Shown: one piece after another, positions 42,263 to 51,051 of the stretch
How the letters are laid out: every line of letters starts with the position of its first letter
How positions within the stretch are numbered: position 1 is the stretch's first letter
Notes under the pieces: model-generated
What the model was told of the DNA's origin: nothing
Seen by the model: only the letters and a program-made list of their open reading frames with translations
Databases searched by the model: none
NCBI RefSeq assembly: GCF_002086485.1
Contig: NZ_MVHF01000005.1
Span: 1-64,000 of the forward strand
Direction of reading: 5' to 3'
DNA: 64,000 nt
Origin: Mycobacterium aquaticum
GTDB taxonomy: Bacteria > Actinomycetota > Actinomycetes > Mycobacteriales > Mycobacteriaceae
Made by a program: the position numbers and the translations under genes

Positions 42263-43284
42263 GCGATGTTCTCCTTAGTGGTTGTCAGGACTCGGGTGTC
42301 CCAAAAGTGGCACGCCACAGCGTGTTCGGTACTGACCGAGCGCAGCTCCGGTGGCTCGGTGGTGCAGCGCTCGGGCGATCCGAGCGCGTGGAACAGCGGG
42401 CAGCGGGCGGCGAATCGGCACCCGCTGATCGCGGTGGTGGGGTTGGGCGGCTCACCGGCGAGCAGGGTTCGGGCAGTCCGCCGCCCGTCGGGTCTGGGCA
42501 TCACGTCGACCAGCGCGCGGGTGTACGGGTGGGCCGGGTTGGCGATCACCTCGGCGCCCACGCCCTGCTCGACGATGCGGCCGAGGTACAGCACCGCCAC
42601 CCGGTCGGCGAACACGCCGGCCAGTGCCAGGTCGTGGGTGATGAAAAGGGTTGCGATTCCGAGGCGTTCCCGCATGTCGAGCAGTAGACGCAGGATGCCG
42701 GCCCGTAGCGACACATCGAGCATGGACACCGGTTCGTCGGCGACGAGCAAGCGGGGTTCGACGGCGACCGCGGAGGCTATGGCGACCCTTTGGCGTTGGC
42801 CACCAGACAGTTCGAACATGCGGCGCCCGGCGACCGATTGCGGTAGGCCGCACGCGGCCAACGCGGCAAGGGCGGCTTGTCGCCGTGCCTCGGAGTCGAG
42901 GTCGCGGCGGTGGATCGCCAGCCCCTCGGCCACCAGGTCGAGTGCGGTCGAATTGGCGGGCAGGCTCTCGAACGGATCCTGGAAGATCATCTGAAAGTCT
43001 CGCCGCATCGCCCGCAGCTTCCGGCCGCCGAGGTGGGTGATGTCGACCCCGCCGATGGCGATCGACCCCGACGTCGCCTCGGCCAGGCGCATTATGGTGC
43101 GCGCCATCGTGGTCTTGCCGCAGCCTGATTCGCCCACGAGCGCGACGATCTCCCGTTCGTTGATGGTGAGGTCGACGCCGTCGACCGCTCGGGCCAGTAG
43201 TCGACGGCGGCCGTGCCTGATCGGGAAGTGCACGTGCAGATCGGTGATCTCGGCGACCGGCTTGCCGGTGGTCGGTTCGGTCAT
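42259..43284 (-). CDS. Oligopeptide-type ABC ATPase (DppF/OppF)
   Basis: 341 aa: Walker A GESGCGKT near residue 54, signature LSGGQRQR, Walker B LLVADEPVSMLDV, switch FITHDLALAG, and the C-terminal oligopeptide extension with CRFAARCPLF. Start ATG 43284 is within the stop overlap of the partner ATPase. With the next gene it forms the ATPase pair of the import system. Confidence 0.92.
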   Translation of the reverse strand: MTEPTTGKPVAEITDLHVHFPIRHGRRRLLARAVDGVDLTINEREIVALVGESGCGKTTMARTIMRLAEATSGSIAIGGVDITHLGGRKLRAMRRDFQMIFQDPFESLPANSTALDLVAEGLAIHRRDLDSEARRQAALAALAACGLPQSVAGRRMFELSGGQRQRVAIASAVAVEPRLLVADEPVSMLDVSLRAGILRLLLDMRERLGIATLFITHDLALAGVFADRVAVLYLGRIVEQGVGAEVIANPAHPYTRALVDVMPRPDGRRTARTLLAGEPPNPTTAISGCRFAARCPLFHALGSPERCTTEPPELRSVSTEHAVACHFWDTRVLTTTKENIA

Positions 43285-44291
43285 CGGGCCACCTTCAGTG
43301 CGAGCGTCGTATCGGATGCCACCCGGTGGCAGGCGGCGACGTGGGTGGTGCCTGCGGCCACGGGACGCAAAGCCGGGACTTCGGCGGCGCACTCCGGTAG
43401 TGCCACCTCGCAGCGCGCGCAGAACCGGCACCCGTCGGGCGGGTGGGCGAGATCCGGTGGGCTGCCGGGTATTCCGCTGATCGACGCGGCACCCGCCCCG
43501 GGTTGCGGAAAACATGCCAGCAGTTGCCGGGTGTAGGGATGTGCAGGTCCGGTGACCGCGGTGTGCGTCAGAACCTCGTCGGCCTGCCCGCGTTCGACGA
43601 TGCGGCCGGCGTACATGACGGCCGCCCGGTCGCACAGCTCGCCGAGCACCATCAGGTCGTGGGAGATCACCAGCATCGCAAGATCGAGTTCGTCGGCCAG
43701 GCGCCGGATCAATTCGAGGATCTGCGCCTGCGTCATGACGTCGAGCGCCGTGGTCGGTTCGTCGGCGATCACCAGTTCGGGATCACAGGCCAGAGCCATC
43801 GCGATCATCGCCCGCTGCTTCATTCCGCCCGAGAACTGGTGTGGGTAGTCCGCAGCCCGGCCTGCCGCGATGCCGACCTCGCCGAGCAGTTCGGCGACGC
43901 GCGTTCGGATCTCGCGCTTGCCGATGTCCGGACGATGCGTCCGGATGGCCTCGGCGATCTGGGCGCCGACGGGCATGACGGGATTGAAACCGTTCATCGC
44001 GCCCTGGAACACCATGGACAGCCGGCTCCAGCGCAGGCGGCGCAGCCCGTGGTCGTCGACGGTGAGCAGGTCGGTTGCGCCCAGCTGCATCCGGTCGGCA
44101 CTCACCTGCGCACCACGGGGTAACAGCTGCGCCACCGCGAGGGCCAACGTGCTTTTGCCGCAGCCGGATTCCCCGGCCAGCCCGACGACCTCGCCGGTGT
44201 CGACGTCCAGGTCGATCCCGTCGACGGCGCGGACCTCGTCCGCTCCGGACCGGTATGTGACCGACAGGTTGCGAATCTCGAGCAGGTTCAT
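43281..44291 (-). CDS. Oligopeptide-type ABC ATPase (DppD/OppD)
   Basis: 336 aa: Walker A GESGCGKS near residue 40, Q-loop in MVFQGAMNGFNP, signature FSGGMKQR, Walker B LVIADEPTTALDV, switch VISHDLMVLG, and the C-terminal extension GCRFCARCEVALPEC. ATG 44291 overlaps the permease stop. In contrast to the other transporter in this window, here the two ATPases are separate genes. Confidence 0.92.
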   Translation of the reverse strand: MNLLEIRNLSVTYRSGADEVRAVDGIDLDVDTGEVVGLAGESGCGKSTLALAVAQLLPRGAQVSADRMQLGATDLLTVDDHGLRRLRWSRLSMVFQGAMNGFNPVMPVGAQIAEAIRTHRPDIGKREIRTRVAELLGEVGIAAGRAADYPHQFSGGMKQRAMIAMALACDPELVIADEPTTALDVMTQAQILELIRRLADELDLAMLVISHDLMVLGELCDRAAVMYAGRIVERGQADEVLTHTAVTGPAHPYTRQLLACFPQPGAGAASISGIPGSPPDLAHPPDGCRFCARCEVALPECAAEVPALRPVAAGTTHVAACHRVASDTTLALKVAR

Positions 44292-45178
44292 GTGGTCGCC
44301 GCCAGTTTCGGATTGAGAATGTGTTCGAGCGCCTGGCCGATCAGCGAGAACGCCAGCACGACAACGACGATGCCGACACCAGGGGGCAGGAAGTACCACC
44401 AGTAGCCGCTGCCGACGGCGCCGGATACGAAGGCGTTGTGCAGTACCTGGCCCCATGATGTGCGGGACGGATCGCCCAGACCCAGAAATGACAGGGTGGC
44501 CTCGGCCAGGATGGATCCGGCTATCACCAGGACGGCGTTGGCGATCACCAGTGCGGCGACGCCGGGCAGGATCAGTTTCCACAGGACGGCCGGCGCCGAC
44601 AGGCCGACGGTGCGGGCCCGTGCGACCACCTCGCGTTCCCGTAGCGCCAGAGTCTGGGACCGCACGATCCGGGCCGTGGGCGGCCAGCTCGTCACGGCGA
44701 TGACCAGGACGATCATCGGAAGGCTCTGTCCCACAATCGCTCCGAGCGCGATCATCAACGGAAGGTTGGGCAGCACGAGGAAGAAATCGGTGATCCGCAT
44801 CAGGACCGCGTCGACGAATCCCGTGAACCAGCCGGCGAGGATGCCGACGACGGTGCCGATGAGGACCGTCACGAGGGTGGCGATCAGGCCGATCTCCAGG
44901 GAGATCGGGGTGCCCGCGAGCACCTGCCGTAGCACGTCGCGCCCCAGTTCGTCGGTGCCCAGCAGATGAGTTCCGCTGGGCGGCTGCAGGATTCCCGTCC
45001 GTGACTCCGCAACGGCACCACGGTCGTACGGTGCGACCAGGGGGCCCACCACGGCGAGTACGGTGACGGCGAGGGCCATGAGCACACCGGTGCGGCCCAT
45101 GCCGTCATGCCACAGCTTGGATGCGACGTCGCGCCAGCCGGCGCCGGCCGTCGCGATGGGAACAGTCACCTCGGTCAC
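44288..45178 (-). CDS. ABC permease, DppC/OppC type
   Basis: 296 aa with an N-terminal helix, the LLGTDELGRDVLRQVLAGTPIS block and the EAA loop VVARARTVGLSAPAVLWKLILPG. GTG 45178 overlaps the DppB-type stop (GTGA). Forms the membrane channel with the neighbouring permease. Confidence 0.92.
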   Translation of the reverse strand: MTEVTVPIATAGAGWRDVASKLWHDGMGRTGVLMALAVTVLAVVGPLVAPYDRGAVAESRTGILQPPSGTHLLGTDELGRDVLRQVLAGTPISLEIGLIATLVTVLIGTVVGILAGWFTGFVDAVLMRITDFFLVLPNLPLMIALGAIVGQSLPMIVLVIAVTSWPPTARIVRSQTLALREREVVARARTVGLSAPAVLWKLILPGVAALVIANAVLVIAGSILAEATLSFLGLGDPSRTSWGQVLHNAFVSGAVGSGYWWYFLPPGVGIVVVVLAFSLIGQALEHILNPKLAATT

Positions 45179-46143
45179 GTCAGTCTCACCCTCGGGTCCA
45201 GTGCGCGGTAGATGACGTCGCTGGCGAAGTTGGCCAGCACCACCACGACGGCGAACAACAAGAAGCACGCCTCCATCACGGGATAGTCGCGCCGCACCAC
45301 GGACAGGTAGATCAGCTGGCCCATCCCTGGCCACGAGAAGACTGTCTCGACCTGGATGGTGCCGCCGACCGTCGCACTGGCGTACAGGGTGGTCGCGGTG
45401 GCGACGGGGAGCAGCGCATTGCGCACCCCATGCCGCCACAGCACCCGGCGCGGGTGCAGACCCTTGGCGCGTGCGGTGGTCATGAAGTCCTCCGAGAGTG
45501 TGTTCAGCAGGGAACTCCGGGTGATCAGGACGAACTGAGCGATGTCGACCATCACCATCGCGGCGGTCGGCAGGATCAAATGCCTTGCCAGGTCGGTGAT
45601 CCGGGTGAACACGGTGGGGTAGATCGCATCGGCGGTGTACATCCCGGCGATGGGCAGCCAGTTGAGTGCCACCGCGAACACGAAGATGAGCAACATACCG
45701 ACCCAGAACGTGGGCAGGCTCCAGAACACCAGGGATCCCACCACGAGTCCACGGTCGGACCGCGTGCCCCGGCGTGCTGCGGCGAACACCCCGATCACAA
45801 CCCCGAGCCCGACCACAAGCACGGTCGAGACCGTCACCAGGATCACGGTGTTGACCAGCGCGTCGCCCACGATCGGGCCGACCGGTGCCGAGTAGGAGTA
45901 CGAGTACCCGAATTCACCGTGCAGCAGGTGAGTGACGTAGGTGAGGAACTGCGAACCGAGCGGCTGGTCGAGTCCGTAGTACGTGCGCAGCCTGGCTATC
46001 GCCGCCGCATCGAGATGCTGACCGCGTGCGATGTGCGTGACAGGATCACCGGGCATGAGGTGAAAGATCAGGAAGTTGGTGATGAGGACTGCGACGAGGG
46101 TGACCGCGAGATAGGTGAGTTTCGTTGCGAGATAACGCAGCAT
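45175..46143 (-). CDS. ABC permease, DppB/OppB type
   Basis: 322 aa: first helix LTYLAVTLVAVLITNFLIFHL with MPGDPV, periplasmic YGLDQPLGSQFLTYVTHLLHGEFGYS, EAA loop TARAKGLHPRRVLWRHGVRNA, then ETVFSWPGMGQL. ATG 46143. It lies 16 bp after the binding-protein gene. Confidence 0.92.
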   Translation of the reverse strand: MLRYLATKLTYLAVTLVAVLITNFLIFHLMPGDPVTHIARGQHLDAAAIARLRTYYGLDQPLGSQFLTYVTHLLHGEFGYSYSYSAPVGPIVGDALVNTVILVTVSTVLVVGLGVVIGVFAAARRGTRSDRGLVVGSLVFWSLPTFWVGMLLIFVFAVALNWLPIAGMYTADAIYPTVFTRITDLARHLILPTAAMVMVDIAQFVLITRSSLLNTLSEDFMTTARAKGLHPRRVLWRHGVRNALLPVATATTLYASATVGGTIQVETVFSWPGMGQLIYLSVVRRDYPVMEACFLLFAVVVVLANFASDVIYRALDPRVRLT

Positions 46144-46159
46144 CGCCTGGGAGCCCGCC

Positions 46160-47797
46160 TCAGGCCGGCTTCACGTCGAGGTAGTTCACGCGCGGGAAGT
46201 TCAACACCATGCCGCCCTTGATGGGCTGCCATCCTGTCCAGGTGTCGGTCCGTGTGCCGGTGAGCTTCTTCTGATACCACATCACGATGTAGGGACAGCT
46301 GGAGTAATGGATCGCCTGCATCTCCTGGACCAGCTTGACCCGCTGACCGCGGTCGATCGTCGTTCGCTGCTGCTCGTAGAGCTCGTCGTATCGCGGGTTG
46401 CTCCAATACGTGTCGTTGTTACCGCCGATCTGGTCGGTGGTGGCGATGCCCAGCAGATACGACGGGTCGTACATCTCCGAATCCCAGCCCCACACCACGA
46501 TGTCCCAGTCCGGCCCCTGGGTGTTGAAGACCGTGCTGCCCATTGCGTCGGCATCGGTGGTGGACAGCTTCACGCCGACGCCGACGGCCTTGGCCGCGGT
46601 GGCGAAGAGTTCGGCGGCTTTGACGTCGACGGCGGTGTCGGCAATGGCGAGGATCCTGAAGTTCAGCGGGGCACCGTCCTTCGACTCGCGGATGCCGTCG
46701 CCATTGCGGTCCACATAGCCTGCATCGTCGAGCAGTTTGCGGGCCTTGTCCTGGTTGTTGTCCAGGACATCCGCTGCGGCCGGGACGTAGTGGAAGTCCC
46801 CGAAAGCCACGGGGAGCAGGCCGGTACCCGGCTCCCCGTAGCCCGATAGGGCGAGCTCGACGAGTTGCTGGCGGCTGACCGCGCAACTCAGCGCCTGACG
46901 AACCGTTGGGTCGAGCAGGATTCGGTTGCCTTTCGAGTTGGCTTCGGTGGAGCAGTTGAAGCCGATCATGTGGAACGAAAACGATTCCAAGTCATCGGTT
47001 TTCACATTGGCGGCATCTTTGAGTCCGCCGAAGATGGTGGGCGGGATCTCGGCGACGATGTCGATGTCACCGGTGCGCAGCGCCTGGGTGACGATGTCGT
47101 CGCTGCCGAACTTCGTCCACGTCACCTTCTGCGCGGCAGGTTTGGCGCCCCACCAGTTGTCGTTGCGGGTGACGGTGACGGCGTTGCCTTTCTGCCAGGA
47201 GTCGAAGACGAACGGTCCGGTGCCGACCGGCTTGTCGTTGGCGAACCGGGGCAGATCGTTCTTGTTCACACCGGACCAGATGTGCTTGGGCACGATCGGC
47301 GTGATGACCCCCGGATCCAATGTCTGAGGTCGCGAATAGGTCAGCCGCACAGTGTTTCCGGTTGACGTGGCGTCGACGAGATCCTTGAAGTACGCACCGT
47401 AGGTCCCGTAGTCGTTGTCGCGGACCATCAGGAGGGTGAACACGACATCATCGGCTGTGAACGGGGTTCCGTCCTGCCACTTGACGTCGTCGCGCAGGGT
47501 GTAGGAGTACGTCTTGCCGCCGTCGTCGACTTTCACCCCGGTGGCCAGCGAGGGCTTGACGTTCAGATCGGCGTCGTACTCCATGAGCTTGTCGTAGAGC
47601 AACTGGAACACGTCATAGGACTGCGTGGAGAAGGCGGTGAACGGGTTCAGTGAGTCGATGTCCGTCGTCGATCCGACACGCAGCACGGTGTGCGTCGCGG
47701 TCTCGGGTGCGCACGCGGCCAGTGCCGCTGCGCCGCCGAGAGCTGCCGCGACCACCGCGGAATTGCGCAGGAAGCTGCGTCGGTCAATCTTGTGCAT
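46160..47797 (-). CDS. ABC substrate-binding protein, Tat-type lipoprotein (SBP family 5)
   Basis: 545 aa. The N-terminus carries a twin-arginine motif (DRRSFLRN) and a lipobox LAAC near residue 29, so it is probably exported folded and lipidated. Family 5 features: DSLNPFTAFSTQSYDVFQ, VKWQDGTPFTADDVVFTL. It is the first gene of the eleven-gene operon and defines its uptake specificity; ligand unknown. The promoter region lies in the 225 bp shared with the divergent GntR gene. Confidence 0.92.
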   Translation of the reverse strand: MHKIDRRSFLRNSAVVAAALGGAAALAACAPETATHTVLRVGSTTDIDSLNPFTAFSTQSYDVFQLLYDKLMEYDADLNVKPSLATGVKVDDGGKTYSYTLRDDVKWQDGTPFTADDVVFTLLMVRDNDYGTYGAYFKDLVDATSTGNTVRLTYSRPQTLDPGVITPIVPKHIWSGVNKNDLPRFANDKPVGTGPFVFDSWQKGNAVTVTRNDNWWGAKPAAQKVTWTKFGSDDIVTQALRTGDIDIVAEIPPTIFGGLKDAANVKTDDLESFSFHMIGFNCSTEANSKGNRILLDPTVRQALSCAVSRQQLVELALSGYGEPGTGLLPVAFGDFHYVPAAADVLDNNQDKARKLLDDAGYVDRNGDGIRESKDGAPLNFRILAIADTAVDVKAAELFATAAKAVGVGVKLSTTDADAMGSTVFNTQGPDWDIVVWGWDSEMYDPSYLLGIATTDQIGGNNDTYWSNPRYDELYEQQRTTIDRGQRVKLVQEMQAIHYSSCPYIVMWYQKKLTGTRTDTWTGWQPIKGGMVLNFPRVNYLDVKPA

Positions 47798-47835
47798 CGC
47801 CGGGGTTCTCCTTCGGGGGCGGAGCCAGTGCCATC

Positions 47836-47855
47836 ACTGTGCATACACAGTATTG
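47836..47855. promoter_or_regulatory. Candidate GntR operator 1 (transporter side)
   Basis: GCATAcacAGTAT at 47841-47853 shares GCATA-N3-AGTAT with the site near the regulator start. It overlaps an inverted repeat ACTGTG-N4-CACAGT at 47836-47851. It is 39-58 bp upstream of the binding-protein ATG, a position suited to repression. Confidence 0.55.
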
Positions 47856-47961
47856 TGAGTATGTATGTGATCGTGTGATGTCGTGTGTGTTTCGCAAAAA
47901 TTTCGGCTTTCAACCACCGGATGAGGTGTTAAGCACCGATTATCAGCGCGTTCACAGAGAT

Positions 47962-47976
47962 GCATAGTTAGTATGC
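47962..47976. promoter_or_regulatory. Candidate GntR operator 2 (regulator side)
   Basis: A perfect palindrome GCATA-gttag-TATGC at 47962-47976, 47 bp before the GntR ATG. It matches the core of operator 1 about 121 bp away. The surrounding DNA is far richer in A/T than the coding regions, as expected for a divergent promoter. Confidence 0.55.
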
Positions 47977-48022
47977 TCAGTGGAAGCGGGCCGTCGGTCA
48001 GCGACCGGGACTGGGAGGGCGG

Positions 48023-48868
48023 ATGCCGACACAAAAGGGGAGCGGCTCGGTTGGGGGTGACCGCAAGCTCCGCTACCAACAGGTGCAGGAGCTGGTGCTC
48101 AGCATCATGGCCGAACGGGACCTACGCCCGGGCGATCGTTTGCCGTCGACCACTGAACTCGCCGAGATCGCTGACGTCAGCACCATTTCCGTACGCCGTG
48201 CGCTCGACGAGCTGGAGCGCGCCGGAAGAATCCACCGCCATCAGGGCCTGGGAACCTTTGTCGCCGAGCCGCGTATCGGTGCCGACCCGACGCGACCGGG
48301 TGAACTACTGCAGACCCTGACCGACAACCAAGGTCGTTCCCCGTCGGTGACAACCGCGTTGATAACGATCTCGGTCGGCTTGCCCAGCTCGACCATCGCG
48401 GCGGCGCTGGGTGTCGACGGCGGGCAGCCGACGTGGGAGATCTGGCGGCGACGGACCATCGGGCAGGGGCCCGGCGCAGACCGGATACTCGAACGCGCCG
48501 TGCTGCCACTGAGCCGCGTGCCCTCGATAGACCGCGACCGGCTCGCCGCAGGCGAGTCGCTCTACCGCTTCCTGCAGGAACGGTATGGGCTCGCCGATGA
48601 GTACACCGAGCAGGCGTTCGAGGTCGACACACCCAACAGCTGGGAGGCCGAACAGCTCGATCTCGAACCGGGCGAGCTGGTCGTACGCATCCGCGGCGTC
48701 AGTTTCGATTCCGCAGGCCAAGCCTTCGACTGTTTCGAACAGTGCTACCGCGCAACGAAATTCACGTTCTATACGGCCGGCCAGACGCGGCATCGCATCC
48801 TCGGGCCCTCGGAATTGTCCAACTGGTCGGTGGCCCCGCTGACCGATCCGCAACAGGGAGCGGACTGA
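48023..48868 (+). CDS. GntR-family regulator with UTRA ligand domain (HutC subfamily)
   Basis: 281 aa. Winged HTH at residues 13-82 (RLPSTTELAEIADVSTISVRRALDELERAGRI, HRHQGLGTFVAEPR) followed by a UTRA domain with LERAVLPLSR, LYRFLQERYGL and YTEQAFEVDTPN. HutC-type regulators commonly sense amino sugars, urocanate or sugar phosphates and repress transport/catabolic operons. Divergence from the operon and the shared palindromes make it the likely local regulator. Confidence 0.9.
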   Translation: MPTQKGSGSVGGDRKLRYQQVQELVLSIMAERDLRPGDRLPSTTELAEIADVSTISVRRALDELERAGRIHRHQGLGTFVAEPRIGADPTRPGELLQTLTDNQGRSPSVTTALITISVGLPSSTIAAALGVDGGQPTWEIWRRRTIGQGPGADRILERAVLPLSRVPSIDRDRLAAGESLYRFLQERYGLADEYTEQAFEVDTPNSWEAEQLDLEPGELVVRIRGVSFDSAGQAFDCFEQCYRATKFTFYTAGQTRHRILGPSELSNWSVAPLTDPQQGAD

Positions 48869-48871
48869 CCC

Positions 48872-49630
48872 TCAGGCAGGCCAGTCGATGCCGAACTCGC
48901 GCGTCAGCGCCGCACGCCCGGTGTCGGTCACTTTCAGCGCGCGGTGCTGCGGCGCGCGGCGCAGCCAGCCCGCCGTCAGGAAGCGGTCGAGCACCGCTCG
49001 GCCCAAGCCGCCGGCCAGGTGGTGGCGCTGCTCGGTCCAGTCGATGCAGTACCGCACGAGTGGCCTTGAGCCGGTGGGTAATTCAACACCGATACGACGC
49101 AAGCGGTCGGCGCCCGCCGCGGTGAGTTCATAGTGCACATCGCGTCCCGGACTGCTCAGCCGGTCGGAATCGCCGTCGTGGAACCGGCCGTCACCGCCGG
49201 TCAGCACGCCGTGATCGATGAGGCTGGCCATGATCTGCACACCGAGCCGACCGGCGATGTGGTCATAGCAGGTGCGCGCGCTGCGTAGGCGCGCCGCTCG
49301 GGTGCCTTCGCGCAGTGAGGTCACCGGGCGGGCGGGCGCCAGCCGGCCCAATTGCTCGATCAGTTCCCCGATTTCGGGTCCGGCCAGGCGGTAGTACCGG
49401 TGCCTGCCGTGGGTCTGCACGCTCAGCAGGCCGGCCTCGGTCAGCTTGTTGAGATGACTGCTGGCGGTCGAGCGGCTGATGCCGGCTTCATCGGCCAGCA
49501 CGCTGGCAGGCAGGGCGCGGCCGTCGTCGAGCGCCAGCAGCACCCGGCAGCGAGCCGGATCGGCGAGCAGTGCGGCCAGTGCGGCGATGTCGACGTCCGC
49601 AGTCGACGGCAGATCCGTGACATCACGCAT
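48872..49630 (-). CDS. ArsR-like winged-helix regulator with C-terminal extension
   Basis: 252 aa from ATG 49630 (AGGAG eight bases upstream). The first 95 residues form an ArsR HTH (ALLADPARCRVLLAL, LADEAGISRSTASSHLNKLTEAGLL, GRHRYYRL), and the rest is a second domain with YDHIAGRLGVQIMASLIDHG and CIDWTEQRHHLAGGLG typical of a mycobacterial ArsR group often next to transporters. No CxC metal site is visible, so the signal is probably not arsenite. It overlaps the MFS gene by 8 bp. Confidence 0.87.
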   Translation of the reverse strand: MRDVTDLPSTADVDIAALAALLADPARCRVLLALDDGRALPASVLADEAGISRSTASSHLNKLTEAGLLSVQTHGRHRYYRLAGPEIGELIEQLGRLAPARPVTSLREGTRAARLRSARTCYDHIAGRLGVQIMASLIDHGVLTGGDGRFHDGDSDRLSSPGRDVHYELTAAGADRLRRIGVELPTGSRPLVRYCIDWTEQRHHLAGGLGRAVLDRFLTAGWLRRAPQHRALKVTDTGRAALTREFGIDWPA

Positions 49631-50999
49631 GGGACGTCTCCTTCCTGAGTTCCGGGACGGTGGAAACCCGCGCCAACCGCAGCGCGGCGGCCGCCCCAGC
49701 CAGCTGACACAACCCACCGACGACCAACGCGACACGGACGCCGAGGTCACCACCGATGGCCGCCATGGCACTACCCAACACCGCGACACCGACAGTGATA
49801 CCCAGCAGCCGGGACAGATTCACCACCCCGGCGCCCAGACCCGAGCGCTGTACCGGCATCGCCGACATCGCCAGCGACACGGCAGGCCCGGTGTTCAGCG
49901 CCAGGCCCGCGCCCGCCAGCACGAGAGACAGCTCCAGCAGCCACACCGCCGCCGTCGGACCGACCGCGGCGTACAGCAGCAGCCCCGCCGCCATCAGACC
50001 CAGGCCGGCGGTCATCGCGGTGCGTGCGCTGGTCCGCCGGGCCAGCCCGTTGGCCGTCGGGATCAACGCCAGGTACGTGGCCGGCAGCGGCAGGAACCAC
50101 ACGGCGGTCGCCAGCGCGCTCAGACCGCGTTGCTGCTGGAAGGCGAAACTGTTGACCAGCAGCAGGCCGTAGATGCCGAAGGTCATGGTGAACGTCGCCA
50201 GCAGCGCACCGACCAGTCGGCGACTGCCGAAGAGATCCAGCGGCAGCATCGGCCGGACACTGCGGCGCTGCACGGCGACGAACGCCGCAAGGGCGCACGC
50301 AGCGACGAGCGCGACCGACACGATGCGCTGCCACGGCCAGGTGTGGCCCTCGACGAGCACCAGCGTCAGCGCGGCCAGGCCGAGCACTGCCAGGCACTGA
50401 CCCGGTATGTCGATGCGGGCGGCGGCCGGGTCACGTGATTCGGGCAGCTGTCGCATGCTGAGGATCAGGGCCAGCGCGCCAACCGGTGCGTTGACCCAGA
50501 AGATCCACCGCCAGCCGGCCGTGTCGGCCAATACTCCACCGAGCAGGGGACCGATCGCGGTACTGCTCGCGGCCGCGAACGCCCATGCCGCGGTCGAGCG
50601 GGCCCGGTCCGCGGGGTCCGGGAAGGCGGCCGAGGTGATGGCCAGGCCCTGCGGCAACATCATCGCCGCGCCAAGGCCCTGGACGGCGCGGGCGGCCAGC
50701 AGCGCGGGCAGCGCCGGTGCCAGGGCACACGCCACCGACGCGACGATGAACAGCGTCAACCCGGTCTGCAGCAGCCGGCGTCTGCCGAACCGGTCGCCGA
50801 GCGAACCTGCGGTCAGCAGCGCCGCGGCGAAGGTGATGTTGTACGCGTCGATGGTCCACTGGGCGCCTGCGATGCCGCCGCCCAGATCGTCGCGGATCGC
50901 CGGCAGCGCCAGGTTGACGGCGTTCGCGTCGACGAGCCCGACGAACAGGCCCAGGTAGGCGGCGACGAGGGTGAGAACTGCGGCTCGTGTGAGTGCCAT
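49623..50999 (-). CDS. MFS transporter, DHA2-type drug efflux
   Basis: 458 aa with about 14 transmembrane helices. Motif A is GSLGDRFGRRRLLQTG near residue 65, motif C-like segment GPLLGGVLADTAGWRWIFWVNAPVG near 150. DHA2 members export drugs, dyes or metabolites by proton antiport. Co-transcribed with the ArsR-like regulator downstream, which likely represses it through the palindrome at 51019. Confidence 0.9.
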   Translation of the reverse strand: MALTRAAVLTLVAAYLGLFVGLVDANAVNLALPAIRDDLGGGIAGAQWTIDAYNITFAAALLTAGSLGDRFGRRRLLQTGLTLFIVASVACALAPALPALLAARAVQGLGAAMMLPQGLAITSAAFPDPADRARSTAAWAFAAASSTAIGPLLGGVLADTAGWRWIFWVNAPVGALALILSMRQLPESRDPAAARIDIPGQCLAVLGLAALTLVLVEGHTWPWQRIVSVALVAACALAAFVAVQRRSVRPMLPLDLFGSRRLVGALLATFTMTFGIYGLLLVNSFAFQQQRGLSALATAVWFLPLPATYLALIPTANGLARRTSARTAMTAGLGLMAAGLLLYAAVGPTAAVWLLELSLVLAGAGLALNTGPAVSLAMSAMPVQRSGLGAGVVNLSRLLGITVGVAVLGSAMAAIGGDLGVRVALVVGGLCQLAGAAAALRLARVSTVPELRKETSHA

Positions 51000-51018
51000 A
51001 CCCGCACGCTAGGACCGG

Positions 51019-51044
51019 AATGATTCGACGCCCGTCGAATCATT
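51019..51044. promoter_or_regulatory. 26-bp palindrome, candidate ArsR operator
   Basis: AATGATTCGACG (51019-51030) and its exact complement CGTCGAATCATT (51033-51044) are separated by CC, and the symmetry extends on both sides as CGGA/TCCG with a one-base offset. It is 20 bp upstream of the MFS start. The bases following on the transcribed strand are not T-rich, so a terminator is less likely than an operator for the MFS/ArsR pair. Confidence 0.65.
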
Positions 51045-51051
51045 TCCGACC

